This document shows, piece after piece, positions 9,536 to 19,381 of a stretch of DNA of 64,000 bases. A program made the translations under genes and the position numbers. Numbering within the stretch: the stretch's first letter is position 1; every line of letters begins with the position of its first letter. The stretch lies in NCBI GenBank assembly GCA_965220775.1, contig OZ244845.1, forward strand, positions 496,001 to 560,000, written 5' to 3'. This DNA is from G963664835 sp965220775. GTDB lineage: Bacteria; Chloroflexota; UBA6077; FW602-bin22; JBCLEL01. The notes beneath the pieces are model-generated. The model was not told where the DNA came from. It worked only from the letters and a program-made list of their open reading frames with translations, and searched no databases.

Positions 9536-9975
9536 TGCCGTGCGTGCCACCCCGCCACCCCTCTGGATTCCGGCCTTCGCCGGAATGACGATTGGGGGGC
9601 CGGATTGACGAAGGGATGCCGCGAATGGCGAATGAGAGGCTGCCGGAGCGGTCTATCCCGGATCGGAGTCCGGGACATGCTTTCATAGCAATTGCTCATG
9701 CCGGCTGTTGCCGGCGCACCAAGTTATCAAAAGCCGGAGTTGTGGTTTGGTACAGCGAATTGGCGCGGCGGATTCTGCCACGCCCCAGCCCGACCCCAGC
9801 GGGGGACAAGCCCCCGCGCTACATTTTCTCATTGCGCCATCGGTCATCGGTCTACAAGTCGGCAGGTTTCGCCGGTGGAGAGCCGGCATTGAGGTTGATT
9901 GGAGGGCACATCCCGGATCGGAGTCCGGGACATGCTTTCGTACCAATGAAGAAATGGCGTGGGGAGCGACGAATT
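9536..9975. repeat. Intergenic repeat cluster 2
   Basis: Contains a module B hairpin near 9560-9590, module A copies at 9657-9674 and 9912-9929, and module C around 9797. The stretch 9718-9945 is a long mosaic unit. It recurs almost unchanged at 16290-16535 and 40389-40625. Frames through it are repeat translations and not genes. Confidence 0.8.
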
Positions 9976-10097
9976 CGGCGGTGGGATTGCCTGCTTCGGC
10001 CTCGGATTTACGGTAATCTGTGGATCAATTGCACGCGGATACAGGCCATTTGGCGCTTCGAAGAGGCTCGATTGACGGCCGGAGTCGCAGAAAATTG

Positions 10098-10388
10098 ATG
10101 GACGGAAAGAGTTGGCCGCGAGGCCGGCGACCGCGCCATCCAATGCCGGCGTTCGTCCGCGAGGCGCTGGTCGAAAGCGACCTGATGGGGCTGTTTCGCC
10201 AGCGTCCGCCCTATCAGCAGAATGACTACGTTGGGTGGATTGCCGGGGCGAAGCGCGAGGAGACCAAGCGGAAACGGCTGGCGCAGATGTTGGAAGAGCT
10301 AAGGCAGGGCGACGTGTACATGAAGATGGAGTACCGTCCGGCACGCTTGAAGGAGCGGCGCTCGCAATCGGCCGGCGTCAACGAATAA
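10098..10388 (+). CDS. YdeI/OmpD-associated family protein
   Basis: A 96-residue protein using ATG at 10098. The conserved block LFRQRPPYQQNDYVGWIAGA, followed by KREETKRKRLAQMLEELRQG, is diagnostic for the YdeI/OmpD-associated C-terminal family. These are small proteins linked to stress or peptide resistance, with unclear biochemistry. The frame is open upstream to 10020, but that part is repeat-derived. It is an isolated gene. Family confidence is good; function is unknown. Confidence 0.82.
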   Translation: MDGKSWPRGRRPRHPMPAFVREALVESDLMGLFRQRPPYQQNDYVGWIAGAKREETKRKRLAQMLEELRQGDVYMKMEYRPARLKERRSQSAGVNE

Positions 10389-10586
10389 GGCTGGCCGGCG
10401 TCCCGACTCGGGGATAAGATATCGGCTGCGATTGGATGGTGGGAGGCAGTTGCTCCGCCGGGTGCCGCTGAGGATCCCCTCCATTAGACTCATTTTCTCG
10501 ATGAAGTCACAATAAGAGCTCGGAGTCATGCTATTGGGAAAGGTGCTCGTGGGACGAATTCTTGGCAAGGGGTCTTGAGCGCGCAT

Positions 10587-11405
10587 ATGCGAATACTGGC
10601 GACAAACGACGACGGCGTTGGCGCGGCCGGCCTTTGGGAATCGGTGCGGATGCTGCGAGGGCTTGGCGAGGTGATGGTGGTGGCGCCGTCCGGCGACCAC
10701 AGCGGCGCCGGCGCGGGCATCCTCTGGCACCAGCGCATGGCCTACCGCCGAATCCGGCCTCGGCGCAAGGGTTGCGAGGACGTGCCGACCTACATCGTCT
10801 ACAACACGCCGGCGGCGGCGGTAACGATCGGCGTCGAATGGCTGGCAAAGCGCAAGGTGGACCTGGTGGTGTCCGGCATCAACGACGGTAGCAACGTCGG
10901 ACGGGACAGTCTGCTCTCCGGCACCGTTGGCGCGGCCGCGGCTGCCGCGATGATGGGAATCCCATCGATCGCGATGTCGCAGGCGCGAAAAAATCGGCCG
11001 ACCCGGTTCGGTCCCAGTAAGATGGTTCTGCCGGCAATCGCAAGGTTGGCTGTGGAGGAGCCATCAGTACGGGGCCTGATCCTGAGCGTCAACGCGCCGT
11101 ACTGCCGGCCGGACGAGATCAGAGGCGTGGTCCGGGTTCAGCCGGCGGATATGCACGTGTTCAGGCGAACAACTTTCGACGGCGAGGAGCCGGGGGCGAA
11201 CGGGATAACGAAGGTGAACGCGGGATACCGGCCGATGGACTGGAACGGCAAGGAGGGCACCGACATCTGGGCCCTGAGCCGGAAGTACGTGACGGTCGAA
11301 CTGCTTAGGCCGGAGTTGGTCCGCGAGCCCGAGTCTGCGTCCGGCCGGCCGCTGATCGAGCGGCTGAACGAGGCGATACTGGGGGCGGATTCGCCGCCGG
11401 CGTAG
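10587..11405 (+). CDS. surE: 5'/3'-nucleotidase SurE
   Basis: A survival protein E family nucleotidase that dephosphorylates nucleoside monophosphates. It has the metal-binding NDDG at the N-terminus (MRILATNDDGVGAAG), APSGDHSGAGA, and the family block VVSGINDGSNVGRD with LLSGTVGAAAAAAMMG. ATG at 10587 places NDDG at residues 7-10, as usual. A TTG at 10575 in the same frame is the alternative start. Length is 272 residues, normal for the family. It is monocistronic, facing a minus-strand oxidoreductase 24 nt downstream. Confidence 0.92.
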   Translation: MRILATNDDGVGAAGLWESVRMLRGLGEVMVVAPSGDHSGAGAGILWHQRMAYRRIRPRRKGCEDVPTYIVYNTPAAAVTIGVEWLAKRKVDLVVSGINDGSNVGRDSLLSGTVGAAAAAAMMGIPSIAMSQARKNRPTRFGPSKMVLPAIARLAVEEPSVRGLILSVNAPYCRPDEIRGVVRVQPADMHVFRRTTFDGEEPGANGITKVNAGYRPMDWNGKEGTDIWALSRKYVTVELLRPELVREPESASGRPLIERLNEAILGADSPPA

Positions 11406-11428
11406 CCGCGCCGATCCGCCGGCCGGCC

Positions 11429-12730
11429 CTAGGGCACTGCGAGGTCTAAGACGCGGCGCTCTTCCATGGCTCGGTCGGCGGCAAAGCCGGCGATGTAGGC
11501 GCTGATGGAGTCTTCCAGGGTGGTGCAGGAAATGGAGGGAGGGTCGCCCTGTAGGAAGCTGACGAAGTCTTCGACGAGCCGGAGGTCTCCGCCGCCGTGG
11601 GCATCGTAGCCGCCCTCCATGTCGCCCTGCACGTCGACGCTGACGACCTCCTCGACGTGGTCGTGGCCGGGTTGGGGGTCGATCCGGCGAATCACGAAGC
11701 GGCTGTCTTCGAAGACTCCCTGGATTTCGCCGGCCGTGCCCAATAGGTGGATTGAGCGCACGGGCCTAGCGGTGCCTCCTATCATGTTATGGGTCGCGGT
11801 GCTGCCGTCCTCGAAATCGAGGATTAACGACTGATGGTCGACGACGTCGTTGTCGGACCGCCAAACGCAGCGCCCGTATCGATCGTCCTGTTTGAGCTGC
11901 TCCAGTCGCTGCTCCGGGGTTGGATCGGGAATGTCCTCAAGCGCGGTCCAGACGTAGGGCTTCCATCGATCCGGATTGTCGAGGTAGTGCTTGCGGGCGG
12001 AGTAGAGACAATCGGGCTCGATGGGGCAGTCGACGAGGCACCGGGTTCCGGCGCCCGCTGGCGCCTTCTCCGGCCGGAACTGGAGGTTGCTGCCAAAGCT
12101 GGCGACCGATACCGGAGTAATACCGCTCTTGAACCACATGATCAGATCGAGGTCGTGGCAGCACTTCGACATCAGCATCGAGGAGCCGGATTCGGCCTTG
12201 TTCCTCCACTTGCCCCTGACGAACGCTACGGCCATATGGTGATAACTGACGTGCTCATTCGTCTGGATGTTGACTATGTCTCCGATGACGCCTTCGGCCA
12301 CCTTCTCCTTGATCGCTCGGTAGAAGGGAGCGTAGCGAAGGACATGGCAGACCATGAGCCGTCTATCGCTGCGTCTGCGCGCGGCGAGGAGCCGCCACAT
12401 CTCGTCCTCGTCGATGGCGAAGGGCTTTTCCAGGAGGATGTCGTAGCCGGCCTCCAGCAAGGGGATGGAAGTCGGCACGTGGAAGCGGTCCATGGTCCCG
12501 TTGATGGCGGCATCGGCCATCTTTGGTTGGGCGGCCAGCTCTTCCGCAGAGGAGAACTGACGGGCCGGCGGGACTCCGAATCTCTTGCCGGCGGCCGTGC
12601 GTCGAGAGGCTGAGGGGTCCGCAACTCCTACGATCTTCAGCCGGTCGGGGCGCTGCTCGGCGTAGGAGGCGTACTTCAGGCCCCGGTTGCCGGCGCCTAC
12701 GACCACTGCGGTGATGGTCTGGTCTGCCAT
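11429..12730 (-). CDS. Gfo/Idh/MocA family oxidoreductase
   Basis: 433 residues. The N-terminal NAD(P)-binding Rossmann fold has VVVGAGNRGLKYASYAEQ and the family Lys motif ILLEKPFAID. The C-terminal Gfo/Idh/MocA domain follows. An insertion about midway carries three cysteines, GTRCLVDCPIEPDCLYSA, a pattern seen in one subgroup of the family that could bind a metal. These enzymes oxidise or reduce sugars and polyols such as inositol; the substrate is not known here. It is convergent with surE, and a repeat cluster lies upstream. Confidence 0.92.
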   Translation of the reverse strand: MADQTITAVVVGAGNRGLKYASYAEQRPDRLKIVGVADPSASRRTAAGKRFGVPPARQFSSAEELAAQPKMADAAINGTMDRFHVPTSIPLLEAGYDILLEKPFAIDEDEMWRLLAARRRSDRRLMVCHVLRYAPFYRAIKEKVAEGVIGDIVNIQTNEHVSYHHMAVAFVRGKWRNKAESGSSMLMSKCCHDLDLIMWFKSGITPVSVASFGSNLQFRPEKAPAGAGTRCLVDCPIEPDCLYSARKHYLDNPDRWKPYVWTALEDIPDPTPEQRLEQLKQDDRYGRCVWRSDNDVVDHQSLILDFEDGSTATHNMIGGTARPVRSIHLLGTAGEIQGVFEDSRFVIRRIDPQPGHDHVEEVVSVDVQGDMEGGYDAHGGGDLRLVEDFVSFLQGDPPSISCTTLEDSISAYIAGFAADRAMEERRVLDLAVP

Positions 12731-12889
12731 CAGCTCAACTCCGAACTAGGATGGAGTCCGGGACTTGGTAATTGAACCTGCATCCGTGTTGCCTCAGAGC
12801 TAGAGATTACCGAACCGGTAGGGTTCTCTCAATAGAATACGTCACTCGAGTGATGCGCCGGAATTACCTATGGCCTTGGAGCGGCCGCG

Positions 12890-14190
12890 TAAAGGGGTGA
12901 AAATGTGATGGCGCCGGGTGGTGCGACGCGGGCGAACTAGCGGCGCGCCCTAGGGGGGACAAGCCCCCGCGCTACATTTTTCTGCCTGCGCCACCGTTTG
13001 GAGCGTCTATTCTCATAGTAATCGCTCGTTCCGACTGGCGCCGGCACACCAGGGTATGCAAGGTGGGGGTGCTGGTTGGTGGAAGGGTTCGAGGGTCATT
13101 GGTGCCTCGAGCTCGTGCCGATGCGGTCTCACCCTCACCCCAACCCTCTCCCAAAAGGAGAGGGCGATTTGGATCCTTTCGTTGCCGGTTCCGTTCGGGG
13201 CGGTTGGGCATTTCGCCGCTACAAGAGATTCTTGCGGGTGTGGCGGGAGCCGGCCATCCTTGGTCAGAGAGCGGGACATGCTTCCGGACCAATCGTCCAT
13301 GCCGGTTGCCGCCCGCACACCAAGGTATGAAAACTGGCGGCACCCACTCCTCCCCCTGGATTCCGGCGGAAGCCGGAATCACCATGGAGCTAAGAGGTCC
13401 GCATAAGAGGATGAAAATGGGGTGACGGGCGGGTTTTTTCCATCGCCTGGTGGTCTTACCCATCCCCACCCCTTCTGGATTCCAGCTTTCGCTGGAATGA
13501 CGAAATGAGTGGCGGGAGTCTATCCCGGATCGGAGTCCGGGACATGCTGTCGTACCAATCGCTAATGCCGGCTGGCGCCGGCACACCAAGGTATGAAAAC
13601 TGGCGGCACCCACTCCTCCCCCTGGATTCCGGCCGAAGCCGGAATCACCATGGAGCTAAGAGGTCCGCATAAGAGGATGAAAATGGGGTGACGGGCGGGT
13701 TTTTTCCATCGCCTGGTGATCTTACCCCTCCCCACCCCCTCTGGATTCCAGCTTTCGCTGGAATGACGAAATGGGTGGCGGGGGTCTATCCCGGATCGGG
13801 GTCCGGGACATGCTTTCGTAGCAATCACTCATGCCGGCTGGCGCCGGCACACCAAGGTGTGAAAATCGGGTGCATTGGTTGGTGGGAGAGTTCTAGCGTC
13901 ATTGCCACAACCCGCACCTCCCCTCTGGATTCCCGCCTTCGCGGGAATGACGAATTGAGGGGCCGGGATGACGAGATCGGGGAATAATGGGCGAGCGCCA
14001 GAGCGTGCGTGTCGGGATTCGCGGGCCGGCTGGACGGGTATCCTTAGCTGGGGACAAGCCCCCGCGCTACATTTTCTTCTTCCGCTATCGGCTGTAAATT
14101 CATGGTTCGGCAAGATTAGGGTTTTGGGAGGCGCCCATCCCGGATCGGAGTCCGGGACATGCTTTCGTACGGATGCCGAGGATGATACAT
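12890..14190. repeat. Intergenic repeat cluster 3, the largest in the window
   Basis: About 1.3 kb between a minus-strand and a plus-strand gene, made of module C (about 12952-12975 and near 14050), several B hairpins (13445-13500, 13735-13770, 13920-13950) and A copies (for example 13524-13541). It contains an internal tandem duplication, listed separately. I see no credible gene. Open frames give repetitive peptides such as HSSESWNPEGVG that recur wherever the modules do. Confidence 0.8.
13321..13852 (+). repeat. Tandem duplication, 2 x 266 bp
   Basis: Unit 1 (13321-13586) and unit 2 (13587-13852) both start with caaggtatgaaaactggcgg and stay in register throughout with few differences. 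A third, divergent start follows at 13853. Each unit carries modules A and B. The near identity indicates a recent duplication within the repeat cluster. Confidence 0.85.
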
Positions 14191-14334
14191 TCTCTATTGA
14201 TTGTGACGGTGGGCAAGAGCGTCTGGGCGAGGCTTCTGGTTTCGCCTCCGCAAGGAAGCCTTGTAGCATCCATTTGTATCGACGCGCTGAAATATCGTCG
14301 GCTGGAGGCCGGCCGCAAGGGGTGACAGGGGATT

Positions 14335-15897
14335 ATGCAGTACGACTACATAGTAGTGGGGGCCGGCTCAGCCGGCGCCATCGTCGCCAGCCGGCTGTCC
14401 GAGGACCCGAAGCGGTCGGTACTACTACTGGAGGCGGGGCCGGACTACCCGGATCCAGACGAGATGCCGGAGGAAATCAAGTATGGACTGGGCGGCTCGT
14501 CAAACCTATTAATCAGGGCAATCGGCCCCGAGAGCAAGCACAATTGGAACTTCGCGGCAAAGTCGACTGACAGAGCCGACGTTATGCGGGTTCCCAGAGG
14601 CAGGATCGTTGGCGGATCCAGCGCGATCAACGCGATGGTCTGGCTGCGGGGCGTGCCGGAGGATTATGACCGGTGGGCTTCTTGGGGCAACGATCGATGG
14701 AGCTTTCAAGACCTGCTGCCCTATTTTCGCAGGATCGAGACCGTGTCCGATTTGTGCGATGAGTTTCACGGCGACGCGGGGCCCATAAAAACCAGCCTTG
14801 CCCGGCGGGATGAGTGGCTGCGCGACCAGGCGGCGTTCTACCGGGCGTGCCGTGACATTGGCCACCCTGATTGCCCGGACCACAACAACCCATACTCTAC
14901 CGGTGTGGGGGCGGTCGCCTTGAGCCATTTCGAAAACATCCGCTGGAGTACAGCCTTTGGATATCTCGCTCAGGCGAGGCATCGCATCAACCTCACCATC
15001 CGGCCGGACTGCCTTGTCCATCGGGTATTGTTCGAAGGTAAGCGCGCCACCGGCCTGTTGGTAGAGAGTGGTGGCGAGCTCTTCGTCGTTCGGGGCAAGG
15101 AAATCATCCTCTCCGCCGGCGCTATCGGATCTCCACACATATTGTTGCTTTCGGGCATCGGGCCGGCCGAGCAGCTGGACGCAGCCGGCATAGGACAGGT
15201 CCGCGATCTACCGGGAGTAGGACAGAATATGCGCGACCATCCTCAAGTCGCGATGCTCTGGCGAACGCGGGCCGATTTTCGACAGGATCCATCCGGCCCG
15301 CAGGTCCAGGTGATTGTTCGATACACCGCCGGCGGTTCGGAGCTTCGAAATGACATGGCCGTCTTCTTTGTCTCGGTGATGTATGAGGGCCACCCACACA
15401 GGTGGGATTCGGAGCATCTCTGCGTAGGCATGGTCGTGGTTCTTAACCTGGCGATCGGCGCCGGCGAACTCAGGTTGCAATCCGGCGATCCACACGTTCA
15501 GCCAGCGTTGGACTACAACTATCTGGCAACCCCGATTGACCGCCGGCGAATGCGGGAGGCGGTGCGCAAGTGCGCTGCGCTGGGCCGGCACGAACAATTC
15601 GGCAAGATAATCGAGAAACGAGTTGACCCAACCGATGAAGATCTAGCCTCGGACCGGAGCCTGGACGATTGGTTGATGAGACGAGCGACCACCAGCCACC
15701 ATAGCTCCGGCACATGCAAGATGGGGCCCGCGTCGGACTCGATGGCGGTGGTAGACCAGTACGGCAGGGTACACGGCATCGATGGGTTGAGGGTGGCTGA
15801 CGCGTCGATAATGCCGGATTGCATACGGGCGAATACGAACGCAACCACGATGGTCATCGGCGAGAGGATCGCGGACCTGATCGGACAGGGATTCTAG
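14335..15897 (+). CDS. GMC family oxidoreductase (choline/alcohol dehydrogenase-like)
   Basis: A 520-residue FAD-dependent enzyme. The dinucleotide fold is DYIVVGAGSAGAIVASRLSE. GMC signature 1 is GRIVGGSSAINAMVWLRG and signature 2 is SAGAIGSPHILLLSGIGP. The C-terminal catalytic region has HHSSGTCKMG and NTNATTMVIGERIADLI. The family oxidises alcohols to aldehydes (choline, polyethylene glycol, sugars). Length and motif order are complete. The substrate is unknown. It is flanked by repeat clusters on both sides with no operon partner. Confidence 0.94.
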   Translation: MQYDYIVVGAGSAGAIVASRLSEDPKRSVLLLEAGPDYPDPDEMPEEIKYGLGGSSNLLIRAIGPESKHNWNFAAKSTDRADVMRVPRGRIVGGSSAINAMVWLRGVPEDYDRWASWGNDRWSFQDLLPYFRRIETVSDLCDEFHGDAGPIKTSLARRDEWLRDQAAFYRACRDIGHPDCPDHNNPYSTGVGAVALSHFENIRWSTAFGYLAQARHRINLTIRPDCLVHRVLFEGKRATGLLVESGGELFVVRGKEIILSAGAIGSPHILLLSGIGPAEQLDAAGIGQVRDLPGVGQNMRDHPQVAMLWRTRADFRQDPSGPQVQVIVRYTAGGSELRNDMAVFFVSVMYEGHPHRWDSEHLCVGMVVVLNLAIGAGELRLQSGDPHVQPALDYNYLATPIDRRRMREAVRKCAALGRHEQFGKIIEKRVDPTDEDLASDRSLDDWLMRRATTSHHSSGTCKMGPASDSMAVVDQYGRVHGIDGLRVADASIMPDCIRANTNATTMVIGERIADLIGQGF

Positions 15898-15939
15898 GCC
15901 GGCGGATTCGTGCGCTCCATTTCGTTCAGTTGACGGGAT

Positions 15940-16545
15940 GCCGGCGCCCCTCCGCCGTGGATTCCGGTATTCGCTGGAATCACCATGGCCTTGCGAAGGC
16001 CACATAAGGGGATGAAAATGGTGGGAGGCCGGGCGGTGCAACTTGCGCGAACGAGCGGTCCGTCCTAAGCGTGGGACAAGCCCCTCGCCTCGCGAAGTCT
16101 TCGACCGCGCTACAATCCCCTCTCCCCACCCCTCTGGATTCCGGCCTTCGCCGGAATGACGAATGGGGGGCCGGATCGGCGAAGGGATGCCGCGAATGGC
16201 GAATGAGAGGCCGCCGGAGCGGTCTATCCCGGATCGTAGTACGGGACATGCTTTCGTACCAATCGCTCATTTCGGCTGGGGCCGGCACACCAAGTTATGA
16301 AAAGCCGGAGATGTGGTTTGGTACAGCGAATTGGCACGGCGGATTCTGCCACGCCCCACCTCGACCCCAGCGGGGGACAAGCCCCTCGCCTCGCGGAGTC
16401 TTCGACCGCGCTACATTTTCTCATTCCGCCATCGACCATCGGTCTACAACTCGGCAAGTTTCGCCGGTGGAGAGCCGGCATCGAGGTTGATTGGAGGGCA
16501 CATCCCGGATCGGAGTCCGGGATGTGCTTTCGTACGAATGACGAT
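15940..16545. repeat. Intergenic repeat cluster 4
   Basis: B hairpins lie near 15955-15980 and 16135-16160, and a module A copy with an altered spacer (cccggatcgtagtacggg) is near 16228. The long mosaic unit shared with clusters 2 and 10 occupies 16290-16535. Module C here carries an insert, ctcgcctcgcggagtcttcgacc, seen again in cluster 10. No gene seen. Confidence 0.78.
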
Positions 16546-16626
16546 ACGGGGTTGCTGGCGATTTGTTAGGGTTGGATGTATTTGAGAGAATTGCCCACAC
16601 GGGATTCGACGAAAGGAGACGCGGTT

Positions 16627-16890
16627 TTGTCCAACCAGCAAATGCGACAGGATCTTCTATTTCTGCAGACGCCGACGACGTGGTTGGAGGACAAAGTCAT
16701 CGGCATGTCGATGGTCGAGGATGGAGAGTTGCTCGACGGGCCGGAAGACCCGGCCGATTGGCCATACAAGACGGTGTTGGAGGCGATCAGGGACGGTTGG
16801 CGCATCATTCGGTTTCCAGTCCTGCCGCCGTCCGGAGGCTCGATGGACAGTCACGTGTTTTGCGAGTTCATCCTCGAGAAGGTGAGGTAG
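16627..16890 (+). CDS. Conserved-looking small hypothetical protein
   Basis: 87 residues from TTG at 16627, chosen because AAAGGAG lies eight bases upstream (16612-16618). An in-frame ATG at 16576 precedes that site. The sequence is polar, with no signal peptide or membrane helix, and ends VLPPSGGSMDSHVFCEFILEKVR. I do not recognise the family. It lies 92 nt before riboflavin synthase on the same strand and could be co-transcribed with it. Confidence 0.65.
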   Translation: MSNQQMRQDLLFLQTPTTWLEDKVIGMSMVEDGELLDGPEDPADWPYKTVLEAIRDGWRIIRFPVLPPSGGSMDSHVFCEFILEKVR

Positions 16891-16982
16891 AGAGGCATCG
16901 CCGGGCCCAACGCGCACGCCTGTCGGCGTCGAGCCATAGCAGTACGCCTTCGCCCCAGCCGGCGGGAAGGGCATAGAGCCTA

Positions 16983-17615
16983 ATGTTCACCGGGATCGTT
17001 CAAGGGGTCCGCAGGGTCGTATCGGTCGAGCAGGAGACCAACCTTGTCTCGTTCGTCGTCGACCTTGGCCGCGAGCTTTCAGAGGGCCTGAAAACCGGTG
17101 CCAGCATATCCGTGGACGGCGTTTGTCTCTCAGCAACTCAGATCACTGGGCACTGTGCCGCGTTTGACGCCATCCGGGAAACTTTGGACCGTACCACTTT
17201 GGCGGCCCTTGAACCGGGGCGCCAGGTCAACATTGAGCGGTCAGCTTCGGCGACGGATGAGGTTGGCGGGCACCGCGTGTCCGGCCACATTCATGGGACA
17301 GCCTGCATCCGCGACACTCGTCAGAGGGAGAATGAGCGAGTCCTGGCGCTTCAAGCTCCGCCGGAATGGATGAAATACATCTTTCCCAAGGGATTCATAG
17401 CGCTTGACGGCGCAAGTCTTACGGTGGTTGACGTAGACCGCGAAGACTCGCTGTTCACGGTCCACCTGATCCCCGAAACGCTACGAGCTACGACCTTCGC
17501 ATCCAAACGTAAGGGACATCGGGTCAACCTCGAAATTGACTCCCAGACACAAGCGATCGTTGACACCGTCGAGAGAATTATGATGGAACGGTACGGCTCC
17601 GCTTCCGATCGGTAG
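16983..17615 (+). CDS. ribE: Riboflavin synthase, alpha chain
   Basis: Converts two 6,7-dimethyl-8-ribityllumazine molecules to riboflavin. It shows the diagnostic MFTGIVQG start, two homologous lumazine-binding barrels (about 1-95 and 96-190), SVDGVCLSAT in the first, GGHRVSGHIHG between them and ALDGASLTVVDVDRE in the second. 210 residues, complete. The partner lumazine synthase gene is about 40 kb away in this window, so the pathway is not in one operon. I saw no FMN riboswitch in the 92 bases upstream. Confidence 0.95.
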   Translation: MFTGIVQGVRRVVSVEQETNLVSFVVDLGRELSEGLKTGASISVDGVCLSATQITGHCAAFDAIRETLDRTTLAALEPGRQVNIERSASATDEVGGHRVSGHIHGTACIRDTRQRENERVLALQAPPEWMKYIFPKGFIALDGASLTVVDVDREDSLFTVHLIPETLRATTFASKRKGHRVNLEIDSQTQAIVDTVERIMMERYGSASDR

Positions 17616-17708
17616 TTTGCCTCATCCTAGGTTTCAATCGTCCAGATTTCGGTGTAATTCTCTCCTGCATGCCGGTGAACTGAAAAGCCGAGTCCGCAAT
17701 TCGGGACC

Positions 17709-18138
17709 TCGGTCGGCGGTCGAGGGGTGATTTCCAACCTATCGAAGTCAAATCCACGAGGTGTTCGACCTCATCCCCCACATCCCCCGTCAAGGGCTTT
17801 GCCCTTGCAACCCTTTACTGGCTTTGGTCGATGAGAGGTCCTAGCCGGTGGTAGACGCTCACTGGTGGGATATTACGTTCATACGGAATAAGTACCCCTA
17901 AGTCTGAACACCGGCCCTACTTCAGTCGGCGGTGCAGAGGGGGTTCCCAACCTATAGAAGTCAAGTCCACGAGGTTTTCGACCTCATCCCCCACATCCCC
18001 CGTCAAGGGCTTTGCCCTTGCAACCCGTCCCTGGCTTCCGCCGATGAGACGTCCTCGGCTGTGGCAGGGTTTCATTGGTGCGGTACTAGGTGCTTACGGA
18101 GTAGGTACCGCTAGACTTGAACACTATCCCTGCATTGG
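17709..18138 (+). repeat. Two imperfect direct repeats of about 213 bp
   Basis: Copy 1 is about 17711-17923 and copy 2 about 17924-18138. Shared blocks include cgacctcatcccccacatcc and a caagggc-ttt-gcccttg hairpin (17791-17807 and 18004-18020), with clear divergence elsewhere. The unit differs from the A/B/C modules found in other gaps. It fills the interval between riboflavin synthase and a convergent methyltransferase. Confidence 0.75.
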
Positions 18139-18151
18139 CTGCCATGCCGGC

Positions 18152-18793
18152 TCAGGGTGCTTCAAGGATCGCCAGGTAATAGTCTTCCTCATCCTCGAAT
18201 CGGTCGACCCGCAGGTCGTTCAAACTCGCATAGCGTTCGAGCTCGCCACGCACGGGAAGAAGATTCGGTACGACGTCCGGCTGGCCGGCATGTAGTGCTG
18301 CGACAAAGCCGGAACCCAGAGGATGGCTGATAACTATACGTCCCATTGGTGCTAACAATCGCGCAGCTTGAGCGATGGCTGCCTGCGAATCGAAGAGATT
18401 CGCGAAGCAGGCATTGAAAAAGATTGCCGTAAAGGAAAAGCAACCCGTGAGGTTGTTCTCGTCCGAGCCTCTTGGCGGCCAGTCCAAGAAATCACCTTGC
18501 CAAAAACGCACCGACGGGAATCGCGACTCGGCGACTGCCAGCATGGAGCGGCTTAGATCGCAGCCAACGATATTCTCGGCAAGGACTCCTTGCTCAAGAA
18601 GATATGGAATCAAGACCCCCAACCCCGTCCCCACGTCAAGCACTGTCGCGTTTCTGTCGAGCCGTGCGGCCCGAACGATGCTTCTTGTTCGGGCTTGGAT
18701 TGAATCAGGAATGGGTTGTTGGAAAAGATCTACCCGAGTATCAAAGTAACGTGCCTGTTCCGCGTTGTGCTTCAGCCGGCTACGCTCGTCCAT
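18152..18793 (-). CDS. Class I SAM-dependent methyltransferase
   Basis: 213 residues. Motif I is VLDVGTGLGVLIPYLLEQG, followed by GCDLSRSMLAVAESRFP and a motif IV region FTAIFFNACFANLFD. The closing HPLGSGFVAALHAGQPDVVP differs from ubiquinone-type methylases. Pfam methyltransferase 11-like by pattern. Acceptor unknown. The 5' side abuts a repeat cluster. Confidence 0.88.
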   Translation of the reverse strand: MDERSRLKHNAEQARYFDTRVDLFQQPIPDSIQARTRSIVRAARLDRNATVLDVGTGLGVLIPYLLEQGVLAENIVGCDLSRSMLAVAESRFPSVRFWQGDFLDWPPRGSDENNLTGCFSFTAIFFNACFANLFDSQAAIAQAARLLAPMGRIVISHPLGSGFVAALHAGQPDVVPNLLPVRGELERYASLNDLRVDRFEDEEDYYLAILEAP

Positions 18794-18929
18794 ACCAGCG
18801 CGTCCCTTTCCCCTCGCGAATAGGCTTCCCCGCGTATGGTCGCCGCTCTCGTGGTGTAAAAGCTAACACATTGTGGATCGACGGGAGTATTCGCTGCTCC
18901 GGTGCCGGCGCTTGTCGCCGGCCGGTGCC

Positions 18930-19330
18930 GGAATCCATCCCGGATCGGAGTCCGGGACATGCTTTCGTGCCATTCGCTCGTGCCGGCTGGTGCCGGCACA
19001 CCAAGGTACGAAAATTGGGTGCATTGGTTGGTGGGAGAGTTCTAGTGTCATTGCCACAACCCGGACCTCCCCTCTGGATTCCCGCCTTCGCGGGAATGAC
19101 GAATTGGGGGACCGGGATGACGAGATCGCGGAATGGAGGGGTTCAACGGCGCGCTCGAAAGTGGCGTAGGCGCATCCCGGATCGGAGTCCGGGACATGCT
19201 TTCGTACGAATGACGAGTGCGAGGGGATTCCAACGGACGCCGGCATGACGAGACCAACGGTCGTGACGGGAACCATCCATCCCGGATCGGAGTCCGGGAC
19301 ATGCTTCCGTACCAACGTCCGTGAGATATG
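18930..19330. repeat. Intergenic repeat cluster 5
   Basis: Three module A copies start near 18938, 19171 and 19278, with a B hairpin around 19075-19100. The segment 18999-19130 is nearly identical to 13858-13980 in cluster 3. No gene seen. Confidence 0.8.
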
Positions 19331-19381
19331 GAGGGGAAGAATCGGCTGCTCGCTCGGAGCCTAGCGCATTGCCAAAAGGCG

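Noticed and set aside
11834..12613. 259-residue plus-strand frame opposite a Gfo/Idh gene
   Set aside because: Antisense shadow; the minus-strand protein carries complete family motifs.
13562..13828. Open frames giving peptides like HSSESWNPEGVG, FRRRPESRG and MPAPAGTSDW in many gaps
   Set aside because: They are translations of the A/B/C repeat modules, occur on both strands and several frames, and lack ribosome sites.
16891..16982. FMN riboswitch upstream of riboflavin synthase
   Set aside because: The 92-base leader lacks the conserved AGGGGC and GGUGAAAUUCC-type blocks of the RFN element.
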